Below are positions 16,192 through 23,189 of a stretch of 35,178 bases of DNA, piece by piece. Location of the stretch: positions 1 to 35,178 of the IMG/VR virus record IMGVR_UViG_3300047359_000144. One strand, given 5' to 3'. Origin of the DNA: a virus. The notes beneath the pieces are model-generated. The model worked only from the letters and a program-made list of their open reading frames with translations, was not told the DNA's origin and did not search any database. How positions within the stretch are numbered: the stretch's first letter is position 1; every line of letters starts with the position of its first letter. The translations under genes were made by a program, and so were the position numbers.

Positions 16192-17823
16192 TCAGTGAGT
16201 TTCTGCCCACGTTGTTCCAATTTGGAATTCTCCGTCAAGGGGGCATCTGAGGTTAAAGTGAACCCCTGCCGCCTTGAGGCATTCAACTGCAAGCCAACCG
16301 TACTTCTCTGCTTGGTCTGCAACCACCTCCGATTGTACTTCATCATGTATGTTTCCTACAAAGTTGTAGTCTAGCTTCCACTGCGTTGCGTAGTCGTCCA
16401 GTATGACTAAGGCCTTCTTCATTACGATGGCTCCTGCCGCCTGTAACAGGGTGTTCAATGCAGCATGTTCAGATCTAACTCTAAGTCTTCGACCGTCAAG
16501 TCCTGTGAGATAGCCTCTCCCAGAAGCTCTAGCAACGCGTTCTCGTAGACTTTCAAGAGCAGGTGTATTTGATAGAAATCGTCGCTTAAGATGTGCGCCG
16601 TCTTTTGCGCTTCCGCCAACGATAGTTCCGATCTTTGCATCTCCTGCTCCGTAGAGGAAAGCGTAGATGAAAGTCTTAGCTTGAGGTCTTGTTTCAAGCC
16701 CTGCAGCCATTTGGTTTCTGGTGTGTATGTCTTCGGTGAGGAGGACATTGGTAAACTCCTTATCGTCCATGTAATGTGCCAACATTCGTAGCTCAAGGCC
16801 ACTAGCGTCGAAACCTACTAGCTTCTTCCCTTCAGGTACAGTCCAGCAGGAGCGACACTCGTGCCCATACGGGCTGTAGCTTGCTGGGACTTGGGCCATG
16901 TTGGGACTCTGGTGGGTCATACGTCCAGTGACTGCGCCGTTGCTAATGACACGACCATGAACTCTACCGTCGTCCTGCAAGTGTTCTAGCCATGAGTGTA
17001 CCTGTGCGTATCTCTTTTGTAGCATCAAGTATTCACTAACTGACTTAGCCTCTGGCAGGTCGATGGTGTCTAGTACAGCCTCATCAACGATGGGATTCCC
17101 TTTCTCCGTAACTTTGTCAAAGACCACACCAAGCGTCGATAGCCTACGCGCAATCTGTTGTCTAGATCCGACATTGAAGATCTCAACTTTGTCTTTGAGA
17201 CGCTTACCAGTTTTCTCAGACCACCTCTCATGTACAATCGGAGGAAACTTCTCTTGTAGTTCCTCTTCAATTTCATTCATTCTCTCCTTAAATGTTGCTA
17301 ATAATTCACGCGCCAGTTGCTGGTCCAAGACCCAACCGTTGCGCTCCTGTTGCTGGACTATGTACTGCACCTTGTGTTCCAGCTCAATACACTCAGGGTC
17401 AAACCCAGACATGTCTCTGGTCAGACTCTTGTGCACTGCTTCTGTGACTGCTACGTCCTGTATGCAGTAGTCGATCATCTCCTCAGACAACCTAGACCAA
17501 TCACTGTGGTCACCTTTTGGGAAGCCCAAGGTCTCACCCCATGACCGCAGAGAGTGTCCACCCTGTCTACTAGGGTCAAACAGGCGTGACAACACCAGTG
17601 TGTCCACTATGCGCTCAGGGGCCACAGAGATCCCCCAGAGACGTTTTAGTACTGGTAGGTCATAACCTATCAGGTTGTGCCCACAAACGCTCACAGAGCC
17701 TTCTAGGGTCTTTCTGAGCGACCTTTGGTCTAGGTGTACCTCAGTTTCTCCGTTTTCCCGTGTTACAACACACCAAATGGTGTCGGGAGTCAGGCCGTTG
17801 GCTTCCAAGTCAAGGTAGATCAA
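16192..17823 (-). CDS. Family A DNA polymerase with proofreading domain
   Basis: The product has 543 residues, short compared with T7 gp5 (704). The 3'-5' exonuclease is present: Asp5 and Glu7 (YLDLEANG), Asp55 (GYDLPVL), and Tyr119/Asp123 (YCIQDV). Polymerase motif A contains Asp339 (DASGLELRMLAHY). Motif B is RPQAKTFIYAFLYGAG with Lys383 and Tyr387. Motif C is His493-Asp494-Glu495. Tyr387 matches T7 Tyr526 and E. coli position 762, a state associated in the literature with lytic, fast-replicating phages. No long thioredoxin-binding insertion is apparent, which accounts for some of the missing length. The start overlaps the helicase stop by 4 bases (ATGA). Confidence 0.95.
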   Translation of the reverse strand: MIYLDLEANGLTPDTIWCVVTRENGETEVHLDQRSLRKTLEGSVSVCGHNLIGYDLPVLKRLWGISVAPERIVDTLVLSRLFDPSRQGGHSLRSWGETLGFPKGDHSDWSRLSEEMIDYCIQDVAVTEAVHKSLTRDMSGFDPECIELEHKVQYIVQQQERNGWVLDQQLARELLATFKERMNEIEEELQEKFPPIVHERWSEKTGKRLKDKVEIFNVGSRQQIARRLSTLGVVFDKVTEKGNPIVDEAVLDTIDLPEAKSVSEYLMLQKRYAQVHSWLEHLQDDGRVHGRVISNGAVTGRMTHQSPNMAQVPASYSPYGHECRSCWTVPEGKKLVGFDASGLELRMLAHYMDDKEFTNVLLTEDIHTRNQMAAGLETRPQAKTFIYAFLYGAGDAKIGTIVGGSAKDGAHLKRRFLSNTPALESLRERVARASGRGYLTGLDGRRLRVRSEHAALNTLLQAAGAIVMKKALVILDDYATQWKLDYNFVGNIHDEVQSEVVADQAEKYGWLAVECLKAAGVHFNLRCPLDGEFQIGTTWAETH

Positions 17824-19433
17824 AAGTCATCTCCTATGTGTGGATTAGCTACTTCAGACAGACGACCCGTGGTGCGGTCATAGGCCAACCAACAGGCAGG
17901 CCCAGTTTCTCCGGTGTACCGATTCTTGAGAACCCTAACCGTTGTTGTATTACGTACGTCCTCGTTCTCATTCTGTTGATCCCGTTCCATGCCGATGACA
18001 ATGTCGGACAACTGAGCGATTGCTTGAGAACCCCGAAGTTCACCCAAGCTGATCTGGGCACCGTCCTCGTGTGCCTTACCTTGGGATCGTCTTAGGTGTG
18101 ACACGAGGAACAGACAAATGCCTGTCTCTGCCACTAAGGTCCGTAGCTTGGTCATAATCTCGTCTATGGCTTTTCTTTCGTCTCCTGACTCTTGGGAAGA
18201 CACGACGATTGACAAGTGGTCCAATATGACGTACCGGCAGTCAAGCGCTTTTGCCATATAGCGAACACGGGCGAGGAGGTTATCTGCTGAAGTTGACCCC
18301 CAATGGTCGAATAGGTAGTAACGTCCTGTTCCCAGTGTGCTCTCCCAAAACGGTCGTAGTTGGTCCACAGGCGTGTCCTCTTCCAAGTGTAGAGGCCTGT
18401 TTGCCGCCACCGACATGATACCAAGCGTTGTTCGGGCCAGATCTTCCTCAAGCGCCAAGACTCCAATATTGCCTTCGCATCGGCGTAGAAGATCGTACTC
18501 AATTTCTCTGATAAATTGGGACTTTCCCATACCACTGCCGCTAGTGATCGTGACGAGTTCATAGGGTCTATGTCCTCTGGTTATGTGATTAAGGCCTTCC
18601 CAAGGGTACGGGATGGACTTCACGTTTCTCTTTTCTACTAGCTTGTCCCATGTGTCAGTGCCAGCTATGATGCCATCGGGCCTGTAGACCTTCGCATTCC
18701 ACCAGTGTTGCGTAAAGTCCTTGACCCTGTTCGCCATGAGCATGTCACCAGCGTCCTTCAGGGGTAGCTTGCAGATCTTAAGCTTGTCGGGACTGAAGAG
18801 GTCCTTGACCTGCTCTACTGCTTCTTCTCCTGCCTTGTCATTGTCAAAGCAGAGAACTACCGTGTCGTACCCTTCGAGCCACTCTAGCTGGGCCTTGATC
18901 TCCTTGGCGGCATTACCTGCGCCTGACCGTAGAGACACAACGTCCCACTGCTTACCTGACATCTCATAGATCGCCAAGGCGTCCAGTTCGCCCTCAGTAA
19001 TCGTTATGTAGGTATCTCTATTGCACTGTTGTTGTCCGAAGAAGCCGACGTTGCTTACGTCCCCCATTGACATGAAGCCTTTGGTCTTGACCTCGCGTAC
19101 CTTTGCCGCGCACAGGTCTCCCGTGGACATGTCGTAGTAGGGGTAGTAGTGTTTCTCTATTTCACCCGTGGAAGTGTACTCAACGGTGACCCCGTAGCGC
19201 CCACAGGTGTCCTGAGATAAGCGCCGTTGGGGTATGCTTGAGACCACTCCCCTGAAATTAAGGGGCTTGGCCTTGGGTAATTCTGAGGTCATGCCTTGGT
19301 CTCCACCGTGAACGTGATAGTCGCAACCAGCGCCAAAACAATGTTGGCCCCCGTCGTCGTAGATAGCGAGAGCGTCCGAAGAACCACACTCCGGACAACT
19401 CTCGTGTCTTAGGAACTTAGAAGTCTGCGGCAT
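17820..19433 (-). CDS. Bifunctional primase-helicase (T7 gp4-like)
   Basis: The product has 537 residues. The domains in order are: a zinc ribbon with Cys13/Cys16 and Cys32/Cys37 (CPECGSSDA and HCFGAGC); a TOPRIM primase with Glu148 (ITEGELDALAIYE) and Asp197/Asp199 (CFDNDKAG); and a RecA-type hexameric helicase with Walker A GSGMGKS (299-305), Walker B YVILDHLS (Asp405) and the sensor-like LVSHLRR. It unwinds the fork and lays primers for the polymerase encoded next. The second zinc pair is CX4C where T7 has CX2C. It overlaps the SSB gene by 17 bases. Confidence 0.95.
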   Translation of the reverse strand: MPQTSKFLRHESCPECGSSDALAIYDDGGQHCFGAGCDYHVHGGDQGMTSELPKAKPLNFRGVVSSIPQRRLSQDTCGRYGVTVEYTSTGEIEKHYYPYYDMSTGDLCAAKVREVKTKGFMSMGDVSNVGFFGQQQCNRDTYITITEGELDALAIYEMSGKQWDVVSLRSGAGNAAKEIKAQLEWLEGYDTVVLCFDNDKAGEEAVEQVKDLFSPDKLKICKLPLKDAGDMLMANRVKDFTQHWWNAKVYRPDGIIAGTDTWDKLVEKRNVKSIPYPWEGLNHITRGHRPYELVTITSGSGMGKSQFIREIEYDLLRRCEGNIGVLALEEDLARTTLGIMSVAANRPLHLEEDTPVDQLRPFWESTLGTGRYYLFDHWGSTSADNLLARVRYMAKALDCRYVILDHLSIVVSSQESGDERKAIDEIMTKLRTLVAETGICLFLVSHLRRSQGKAHEDGAQISLGELRGSQAIAQLSDIVIGMERDQQNENEDVRNTTTVRVLKNRYTGETGPACWLAYDRTTGRLSEVANPHIGDDF

Positions 19434-19794
19434 CGCCTACGGCAATCTCTGCTTCCTCTAGTACTTTGACCGCCTCAAGGTAGGTTGCTACGCCATGCAC
19501 TGGGTGAGGCTGACCCAGCTTGTACTTCAGGCGGACTGTGGAGTTGTATGGGACTTCTCCGGTATAGGGTGTACCCTCTGCGTCAAAGACCTTGATCTCG
19601 TACTTTGATTTAAACTTGCGTTGCTTGTTGCCTTGGTAGTCCTTGATCTTGACACCGTTGGCCGCAAGCTCTGCAGCATCGTCTTCTGACATTGTGATGG
19701 TCATGGAGTAGGCTCCAGTAGACTGACCGTTGAACACGTCATGTGCAGTCAGGTTGCTGAAGTTAACTACGCCTTCTACTGTTGTTGCTGTCAT
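19417..19794 (-). CDS. Single-stranded DNA-binding protein, gp2.5-like
   Basis: The product has 125 residues and is beta-rich, starting MTATTVEGVVNFSNLTAHDV. Its C-terminus is acidic and ends in Phe (AVGDAADF), as in T7 gp2.5, where the final Phe and acidic tail contact helicase and polymerase. It is much shorter than T7 gp2.5 (232 residues). The gene heads the replication operon and has its own promoter at 19851-19879, a leader of about 50 bases and a GGAG ribosome site. The assignment rests on composition, tail and position rather than a strong motif. Confidence 0.78.
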   Translation of the reverse strand: MTATTVEGVVNFSNLTAHDVFNGQSTGAYSMTITMSEDDAAELAANGVKIKDYQGNKQRKFKSKYEIKVFDAEGTPYTGEVPYNSTVRLKYKLGQPHPVHGVATYLEAVKVLEEAEIAVGDAADF

Positions 19795-19850
19795 GGAATA
19801 ATCTCCGTTGGTTTTGGTTTTAGCTCTGGTTTTCCCCAGAACATGCTAAT

Positions 19851-19879
19851 AGTATACACTAAATGAATTTACCTGTCAA
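19851..19879 (-). promoter_or_regulatory. Consensus sigma70 promoter of the replication operon
   Basis: On the - strand, TTGACA, an exact 17-base spacer, then TATACT. It lies just upstream of the SSB gene, and its -35 is inside the last codons of the small membrane-protein gene before it. Transcription should start near 19844. It separates the early small-gene operon from the replication genes while letting host polymerase read both. Confidence 0.85.
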
Positions 19880-20011
19880 AAAAGAATCTATGATTTGCAC
19901 ACAAGTGTACATAATGAACATCATAAACCCTATACCCCCAGCAGGACAGATCACATTGGCTTTCCACGGGTTGTCCCGTATCCACTGCTCTAACTGCTGT
20001 TCCGTCATCAT
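19859..20011 (-). CDS. Small membrane protein (50 residues)
   Basis: The product starts MMTEQQLEQWIRDNPWKANV and has a hydrophobic segment at about residues 20-44 (VICPAGGIGFMMFIMYTCVQ then IIDSFL), so it probably has one membrane helix. Its first ATG overlaps the upstream stop (ATGA), which decides the start; a second ATG follows at once. It is the last gene of the early operon. Small phage early membrane proteins often act in superinfection exclusion or host takeover, but nothing in this sequence proves that. Confidence 0.7.
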   Translation of the reverse strand: MMTEQQLEQWIRDNPWKANVICPAGGIGFMMFIMYTCVQIIDSFLTGKFI

Positions 20012-20286
20012 ACTATATTCACATACTCCTCGTTAATGATTGTCTGCACATGTACGTACCCTTCGGGCCAGTACGTGTAGGACTCTGCGAGTGCTTTGGC
20101 TGTCCTGCGTACTGAGGCCTCAAAGTGTTCGAACATCCCTAGTTCCTCTTTGTAGTACCAGAAGGGTATGCGTAGGACTGGCTCTGCAGGTCCACGTTCC
20201 TCATAGTACACAATGATCTCAGCGTCGTTACCAATGGGGCCGTCATTGCCAAAGTGCTTCGTGTGGTCGTTCTCTGGCTGTTTCAC
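20008..20286 (-). CDS. Unknown early protein, 92 residues
   Basis: The GTG start overlaps the upstream stop (GTGA) and is preceded by GGTGA. The protein is soluble, acidic and rich in aromatics (IPFWYYKEELGMFEHFEASV, then SYTYWPEGYVHVQTII). I see no known domain, no cysteine and no membrane segment. It belongs to a chain of coupled early genes, each overlapping the next by 4 bases. The function is unknown; a host-interaction role would fit its early position. Confidence 0.75.
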   Translation of the reverse strand: MKQPENDHTKHFGNDGPIGNDAEIIVYYEERGPAEPVLRIPFWYYKEELGMFEHFEASVRRTAKALAESYTYWPEGYVHVQTIINEEYVNIV

Positions 20287-20450
20287 TGGTCACCCTCTAG
20301 TTCTATGCTTTGGAACTCTTCGTCTATGTAGTTGTACTCTGAATCATGAATTTCTGTCTTCAGTAGTGCCAACGCTTCGTCCTCTGTTTCTGCAGAGATA
20401 CGGTAGACATGCTCTATTGTTTCGATAGTCTTAATACAATATGTACTCAT
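20283..20450 (-). CDS. Unknown early protein, 55 residues
   Basis: The translation is MSTYCIKTIETIEHVYRISA, followed by ETEDEALALLKTEIHDSEYN and YIDEEFQSIELEGDQ. It is strongly acidic with one cysteine, and probably alpha/beta. Both ends overlap neighbours by 4 bases (ATGA before it, GTGA after it), which is strong evidence that it is a translated gene. No family is recognised. Very acidic small early proteins include known DNA-mimic inhibitors, but this one is only a candidate by composition. Confidence 0.72.
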   Translation of the reverse strand: MSTYCIKTIETIEHVYRISAETEDEALALLKTEIHDSEYNYIDEEFQSIELEGDQ

Positions 20451-20698
20451 GATTCACCCTCCGGTAGTTCGTCACTGGCTAGGAACAAGATCTTGTCCAG
20501 TGTGTTCTTGGACATCACCACGTTGCCACGGTCGTCCAGAGACAGCTCTAGGTCCTTGCGTAGCACAAAGGGTATGCCACCCCAAGGGTCCCGCCTCATG
20601 ATGTCATTTGTCACTGTGCGGGCTTGTGTGTAGCCGAAGCAGTACACACTGTAGTCGCCACCGTCGACAACATAGATGCTCTTTTCGTCTATAAACAT
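20447..20698 (-). CDS. Unknown early protein, 83 residues
   Basis: The product starts MFIDEKSIYVVDGGDYSVYC and is beta-rich at the N-terminus, with an acidic end (ASDELPEGES). A middle segment, VVMSKNTLDKILFLA, could be a helix. A good AGGAG lies upstream of the start. In front of it is a 72-base spacer with palindromes (20711-20733), unusual in this tightly packed operon, so the gene may head a separately controlled subgroup. No domain is recognised. Confidence 0.75.
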   Translation of the reverse strand: MFIDEKSIYVVDGGDYSVYCFGYTQARTVTNDIMRRDPWGGIPFVLRKDLELSLDDRGNVVMSKNTLDKILFLASDELPEGES

Positions 20699-20710
20699 AA
20701 GTTTACTCCT

Positions 20711-20774
20711 GTAGTACTACTGTAGTTAACTACTACTGCTTCTACTTTAGTATATATACCTAAGTATACCTTAG
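20711..20774 (-). promoter_or_regulatory. Palindrome cluster, possible operator in the early operon
   Basis: Two adjacent perfect palindromes share half-sites: GTAGTACTAC (20711-20720) and GTAGTTAACTAC (20722-20733). A further inverted repeat, CTAAG-N5-CTTAG, lies at 20760-20774. Between them is an AT-rich stretch with TATACT-like -10 words, but no matching -35 was found. The cluster lies directly before the AGGAG of the 83-residue gene, so it could bind a dimeric regulator or fold in the RNA. Confidence 0.4.
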
Positions 20775-20962
20775 TAGAGGGTATCATAGTTTTCGTCTTC
20801 TGTAAATATCTCATATTGGTAATATTCCATAGTTTCTGAGTCTACTCCCGAAGAAGCAACAGCAGAAAGACAAATACCACATAAGTCCAAAAAATCACCA
20901 TGTGCGTCCTTTTTAGTCAATTCTGATTCCTCTAGTATTCGATTACATGCCTTACAACGCAT
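20771..20962 (-). CDS. Small zinc-finger-like early protein
   Basis: The product has 63 residues and starts MRCKACNRILEESELTKKDA. CKAC near the start and LCGIC in the middle give two CX2C pairs, the pattern of a treble-clef or zinc-ribbon fold. The rest is acidic and aromatic, ending EIFTEDENYDTLY. I chose the ATG at 20962, which has GGAGG nine bases upstream; the frame is open further but lacks a site. It overlaps the previous gene by 11 bases. A nucleic-acid or protein-binding role is plausible; the family is not recognised. Confidence 0.75.
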   Translation of the reverse strand: MRCKACNRILEESELTKKDAHGDFLDLCGICLSAVASSGVDSETMEYYQYEIFTEDENYDTLY

Positions 20963-21176
20963 CTCTCCAGTCCTCCCCATGTATCTCAATCATCATACGC
21001 TCTAGGTGTCTAGTGTTGAGCCTAGAGTATTTCCGTAGACAGTCCAAGCGAAACATCTCCGTTTCAAACTCGACTATGTGGTCTATCATGGCTTGCTCCT
21101 CTGGGTCTCTGGAAGGCTCTGGGATGTCCCCAGAGTCCTCCCCATAGTAACCCCTTTCGTATTCCTCAAACGTCAT
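20952..21176 (-). CDS. Unknown acidic early protein, 74 residues
   Basis: The product starts MTFEEYERGYYGEDSGDIPE. The first 30 residues are acidic and probably disordered; residues 31-74 are helical (MIDHIVEFETEMFRLDCLRK, then HLERMMIEIHGEDWRDAL). The open frame extends upstream, but this ATG fits the operon because it sits 11 bases inside the previous gene. The downstream zinc-finger gene starts inside its last codons. No family is recognised. Confidence 0.7.
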   Translation of the reverse strand: MTFEEYERGYYGEDSGDIPEPSRDPEEQAMIDHIVEFETEMFRLDCLRKYSRLNTRHLERMMIEIHGEDWRDAL

Positions 21177-21327
21177 TGTAGGCCCCTTGCATCCGTTGTA
21201 TAAGCTCGTCGATGATCTTCTGCTCCTCCTCCTTCCACTCCTCAATATCGTCAGGGTATACAGGAGTATCGTCTTCGTAGTACTCCTGATACTCGTCTGC
21301 CCACATTTCCCATGATTCTCTAGCCAT
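21166..21327 (-). CDS. Unknown acidic early protein, 53 residues
   Basis: The product is MARESWEMWADEYQEYYEDD, then TPVYPDDIEEWKEEEQKIID and ELIQRMQGAYNDV. It is extremely acidic and rich in Trp and Tyr, with a C-terminal helix. It overlaps its downstream neighbour by 11 bases and its upstream neighbour by 8. The high negative charge makes it one of the better DNA-mimic or inhibitor candidates of the block, although composition alone is weak evidence. Confidence 0.7.
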   Translation of the reverse strand: MARESWEMWADEYQEYYEDDTPVYPDDIEEWKEEEQKIIDELIQRMQGAYNDV

Positions 21328-21439
21328 CTTTTGTTTCTCCTAGTACGTGTACAGCTATCCAGAGGGAGAGCAGAGGGATACCCACTACCCACCCAAACAC
21401 TAGAGCATAGAAGCCCCAGAATAAAACATCGTTTATCAT
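21320..21439 (-). CDS. Small membrane protein (39 residues)
   Basis: The product starts MINDVLFWGFYALVFGWVVG and is one long hydrophobic segment (residues about 5-34) with a short charged tail (GETKDG). I chose the ATG at 21439 because it overlaps the previous stop (ATGA). The same frame is open further upstream, but that part is the coding region of the neighbour in another frame. The protein would lie in the inner membrane. It is adjacent to a second one-helix protein and the two may work together. Confidence 0.7.
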   Translation of the reverse strand: MINDVLFWGFYALVFGWVVGIPLLSLWIAVHVLGETKDG

Positions 21440-21537
21440 TCGTCTATGTCTCCTTTTATGTATAACCAGAGGGTGATTATACCGGACGCCGCTAGTAATA
21501 ACAACACGTCCCAAAATGGTTGCCAGCTCTCAAACAT
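21436..21537 (-). CDS. Small membrane protein (33 residues)
   Basis: The product starts MFESWQPFWDVLLLLAASGI and continues ITLWLYIKGDIDE. It has a single membrane helix at about residues 9-27 with a charged tail. Its stop overlaps the start of the next small membrane protein (ATGA). This paired arrangement and the tight spacing support it as a true gene despite its size. The function is unknown. Confidence 0.65.
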   Translation of the reverse strand: MFESWQPFWDVLLLLAASGIITLWLYIKGDIDE

Positions 21538-21539
21538 CT

Positions 21540-21698
21540 CTAGTCGTCCTCCTCAAACAGTCCCAAGTCCTCAGCACAGTAGATGCACACGTGCTGATCC
21601 ACGGCTGTAGGCTGTGCCTCCATCGTGTCTAGGTGTAGCACGTAGCTCTCGTTTCTGTACCACTCGCCACATTCTGTACACTCGTAAACCTCTCCCAT
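21540..21698 (-). CDS. Small zinc-ribbon-like early protein
   Basis: The product has 52 residues, starting MGEVYECTECGEWYRNESYV. Cys7/Cys10 and Cys38/Cys41 form two CX2C knuckles about 27 residues apart (CTEC and CIYC), the spacing of a zinc ribbon; the tail is acidic (LGLFEEDD). It lies two bases before the next small gene. It could bind nucleic acid or a host protein. It is the second CX2C/CX2C protein of the early block, unrelated in sequence to the one at 20771-20962 apart from the metal site. Confidence 0.7.
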   Translation of the reverse strand: MGEVYECTECGEWYRNESYVLHLDTMEAQPTAVDQHVCIYCAEDLGLFEEDD

Positions 21699-21719
21699 GT
21701 CTCTAGTCCTCCTCTAGTG

Positions 21720-21827
21720 TTATCTGGGCCATTCGTTTCTACCCCTCTCGTATCCCGTGGCATGTCCGACTATCCAGCCGAAGCCGAAGCAGGCTCCCAT
21801 TAGTGCCACGGTCATCAGTGTTTCCAT
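21720..21827 (-). CDS. Small membrane protein (35 residues)
   Basis: The product starts METLMTVALMGACFGFGWIV and ends GHATGYERGRNEWPR. It has one hydrophobic helix with a GxxxGxGxxxG-like face and a basic tail. A strong ribosome site (AGGAGGG) lies just before the ATG. It starts 2 bases after the preceding stop. The function is unknown; the glycine-rich helix could pack against another membrane helix. Confidence 0.65.
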   Translation of the reverse strand: METLMTVALMGACFGFGWIVGHATGYERGRNEWPR

Positions 21828-21829
21828 GT

Positions 21830-21958
21830 CTAACCCTCCTCTAAAAACGCCGTGAGACGCTCCACAGGAAGCTCCCTCAATAGTTCTTCAATCGCAGTAA
21901 GGTCTCCAAATTGTAGGTCCTCTTTTATCTGCTCAATTACCTCATCAATTATGTTCAT
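21830..21958 (-). CDS. Small acidic helical early protein
   Basis: The product is 42 residues: MNIIDEVIEQIKEDLQFGDL, then TAIEELLRELPVERLTAFLE and EG. It appears to be two amphipathic helices joined at FGDLTAIEELL. Proteins of this exact style occur, as I recall, in many marine phages and are always annotated hypothetical. The start overlaps the previous stop (ATGA). Confidence 0.7.
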   Translation of the reverse strand: MNIIDEVIEQIKEDLQFGDLTAIEELLRELPVERLTAFLEEG

Positions 21959-22170
21959 CGTCGTAATCTCCGTATAAATCTCATGACAGACCAAAATCTC
22001 CGGTGGTTCTTGTCAGTGTCTAGGAATCCCAAGCGGTCCCGTAGACCGCATAGGAGCCGTGAGTAGTTGTTGATGGTGTACTCTGGGTACATGAAGCCCT
22101 TGCGTGAGTCGTAGATGTCCCACACGTGGTCCTCGTGGTTGTACCAGATTGTCCAGTGTCCAAATGTCAT
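21955..22170 (-). CDS. Unknown early protein, 71 residues
   Basis: The product starts MTFGHWTIWYNHEDHVWDIY and ends in a basic cluster (RFIRRLRR). It is rich in aromatics and histidine at the N-terminus and becomes basic towards the C-terminus, so it may contact nucleic acid or membrane. It overlaps both neighbours by 4 bases (ATGA). I do not recognise a domain. Confidence 0.75.
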   Translation of the reverse strand: MTFGHWTIWYNHEDHVWDIYDSRKGFMYPEYTINNYSRLLCGLRDRLGFLDTDKNHRRFWSVMRFIRRLRR

Positions 22171-22406
22171 GCTGTAGCCCTCGCGTTGATGCTGTCCTGT
22201 GTCAGTGTGTCACAGTAGTCCGCACCTCTGGACTTCAGCCACTGGTTAATGTGCTTTGACGTGGTGACGCTCCAGAAGTCCTCTGTCTTGAAGTAGTGAC
22301 CCTCTGGCGTCTGCAGTGCTACCGGTGTCTCGTAGCTGAAAAACACTGTAGTGCCGTCGGTGAATTCTACCTCTGTCTTGTTACTGCCTAGTTGTCGTAG
22401 TTGCAT
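22167..22406 (-). CDS. Unknown early protein, 79 residues
   Basis: The product starts MQLRQLGSNKTEVEFTDGTT. The first half is beta-rich (VEFTDGTTVFFSYETPVALQ), and the second half holds TEDFWSVTTSKHINQWLKS, a pattern I have seen in small phage hypothetical proteins. There is no cysteine pair or membrane helix. It follows an 80-base spacer that contains a long hairpin (22434-22481), so its translation or mRNA end may be controlled there. Confidence 0.75.
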   Translation of the reverse strand: MQLRQLGSNKTEVEFTDGTTVFFSYETPVALQTPEGHYFKTEDFWSVTTSKHINQWLKSRGADYCDTLTQDSINARATA

Positions 22407-22433
22407 GGTCTTAAGCCCTCCAGTGGCTCGTGT

Positions 22434-22481
22434 GTTGACTCACTGCAGAGGACTCTAGCGAATCCCCTGCGATTAGTCAAC
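22434..22481 (-). promoter_or_regulatory. Long intergenic hairpin in the early transcript
   Basis: GTTGACT (22434-22440) pairs perfectly with AGTCAAC (22475-22481). Inside, GCAG-A-GG pairs with CCCCTGC across a small symmetric internal loop, leaving a loop of about 12 bases. No U-tract follows, so it is not a classic terminator. It may be an RNase III site, an mRNA stabiliser or a protein-binding structure. Confidence 0.5.
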
Positions 22482-22485
22482 CTCC

Positions 22486-22815
22486 TTATGCCGCGTATTC
22501 AAACTGGTCAAAGTATTCGTCTGGTCGTGAGTTTATGCACAAGTCCACGTCGATGCCAACCGATCTCAACTCCTTACCGATCTCTTGCATCTCTCGAATA
22601 ATGTAGTTGCGTCTCTTCATCAACTTAACGTGCTCTGGTAGGTCCTGACCGTAACCACTGTTCTGCCACTCGTCGCTGGCGTAGTACTGTGACAGCTCCT
22701 CTAGAATCTCTGACCAGTCGCTGTAGTAAATGGCGTACATCTCAACAGCGGATGACAATGTGCGGTGGCTGTTCTCAAGTGTCTCGTGGAGACCGTAGTT
22801 AACTTGCTTAGTCAT
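22486..22815 (-). CDS. Unknown early protein, 109 residues
   Basis: The product starts MTKQVNYGLHETLENSHRTL. It is helical and acidic, with a Tyr-rich middle (YAIYYSDWSEILEELSQYYA) and a helical second half (KLMKRRNYIIREMQEIGKEL). AGGAG precedes the ATG. It is the second gene of the early operon and the largest protein of the block. No domain is recognised. It is an early host-takeover candidate by position only. Confidence 0.78.
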   Translation of the reverse strand: MTKQVNYGLHETLENSHRTLSSAVEMYAIYYSDWSEILEELSQYYASDEWQNSGYGQDLPEHVKLMKRRNYIIREMQEIGKELRSVGIDVDLCINSRPDEYFDQFEYAA

Positions 22816-22829
22816 GGTTGTTGCTCCTG

Positions 22830-23012
22830 TTATGCGGTTTCTGTTAATGCGTCTCGTAGGACACGTATGTCCGAACGTATGCGGTCTGCTTCGTCTTCTA
22901 GCTCATGGTACCCCGTGACACTAGGCATGTCGTAGGCAAGCGCCACGTTCTCTATGTTCTCTAGTAATCGCTGTTTAAAGTCTAGCCAGCTCTGGATGTC
23001 TAGTTTACACAT
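22830..23012 (-). CDS. First early gene: small helical protein
   Basis: The product has 60 residues from the ATG at 23012 (MCKLDIQSWLDFKQRLLENI); an in-frame ATG at 23027 would add MRIII. Neither start has a strong ribosome site, so the exact start is unsure. The protein is a helical hairpin type, ending ADRIRSDIRVLRDALTETA. It is the first gene leftward of the control region and should be among the earliest made. Its function is unknown. Confidence 0.7.
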   Translation of the reverse strand: MCKLDIQSWLDFKQRLLENIENVALAYDMPSVTGYHELEDEADRIRSDIRVLRDALTETA

Positions 23013-23189
23013 GATAATGATTCTCATCTAGGGGTGGCTTGGGTCCCCGTCTCGCCATGTGTGTAGTAAGCCAGAAACCTAGTTGAGAAACAAGGGTAAA
23101 TATTTCACATAAATAGACTATTGACTGCCGGTATTGTTCCATCCTAATCGCGTGTGCGCGTGTAATAGATAGTGGCCTTGTGTGTAACC

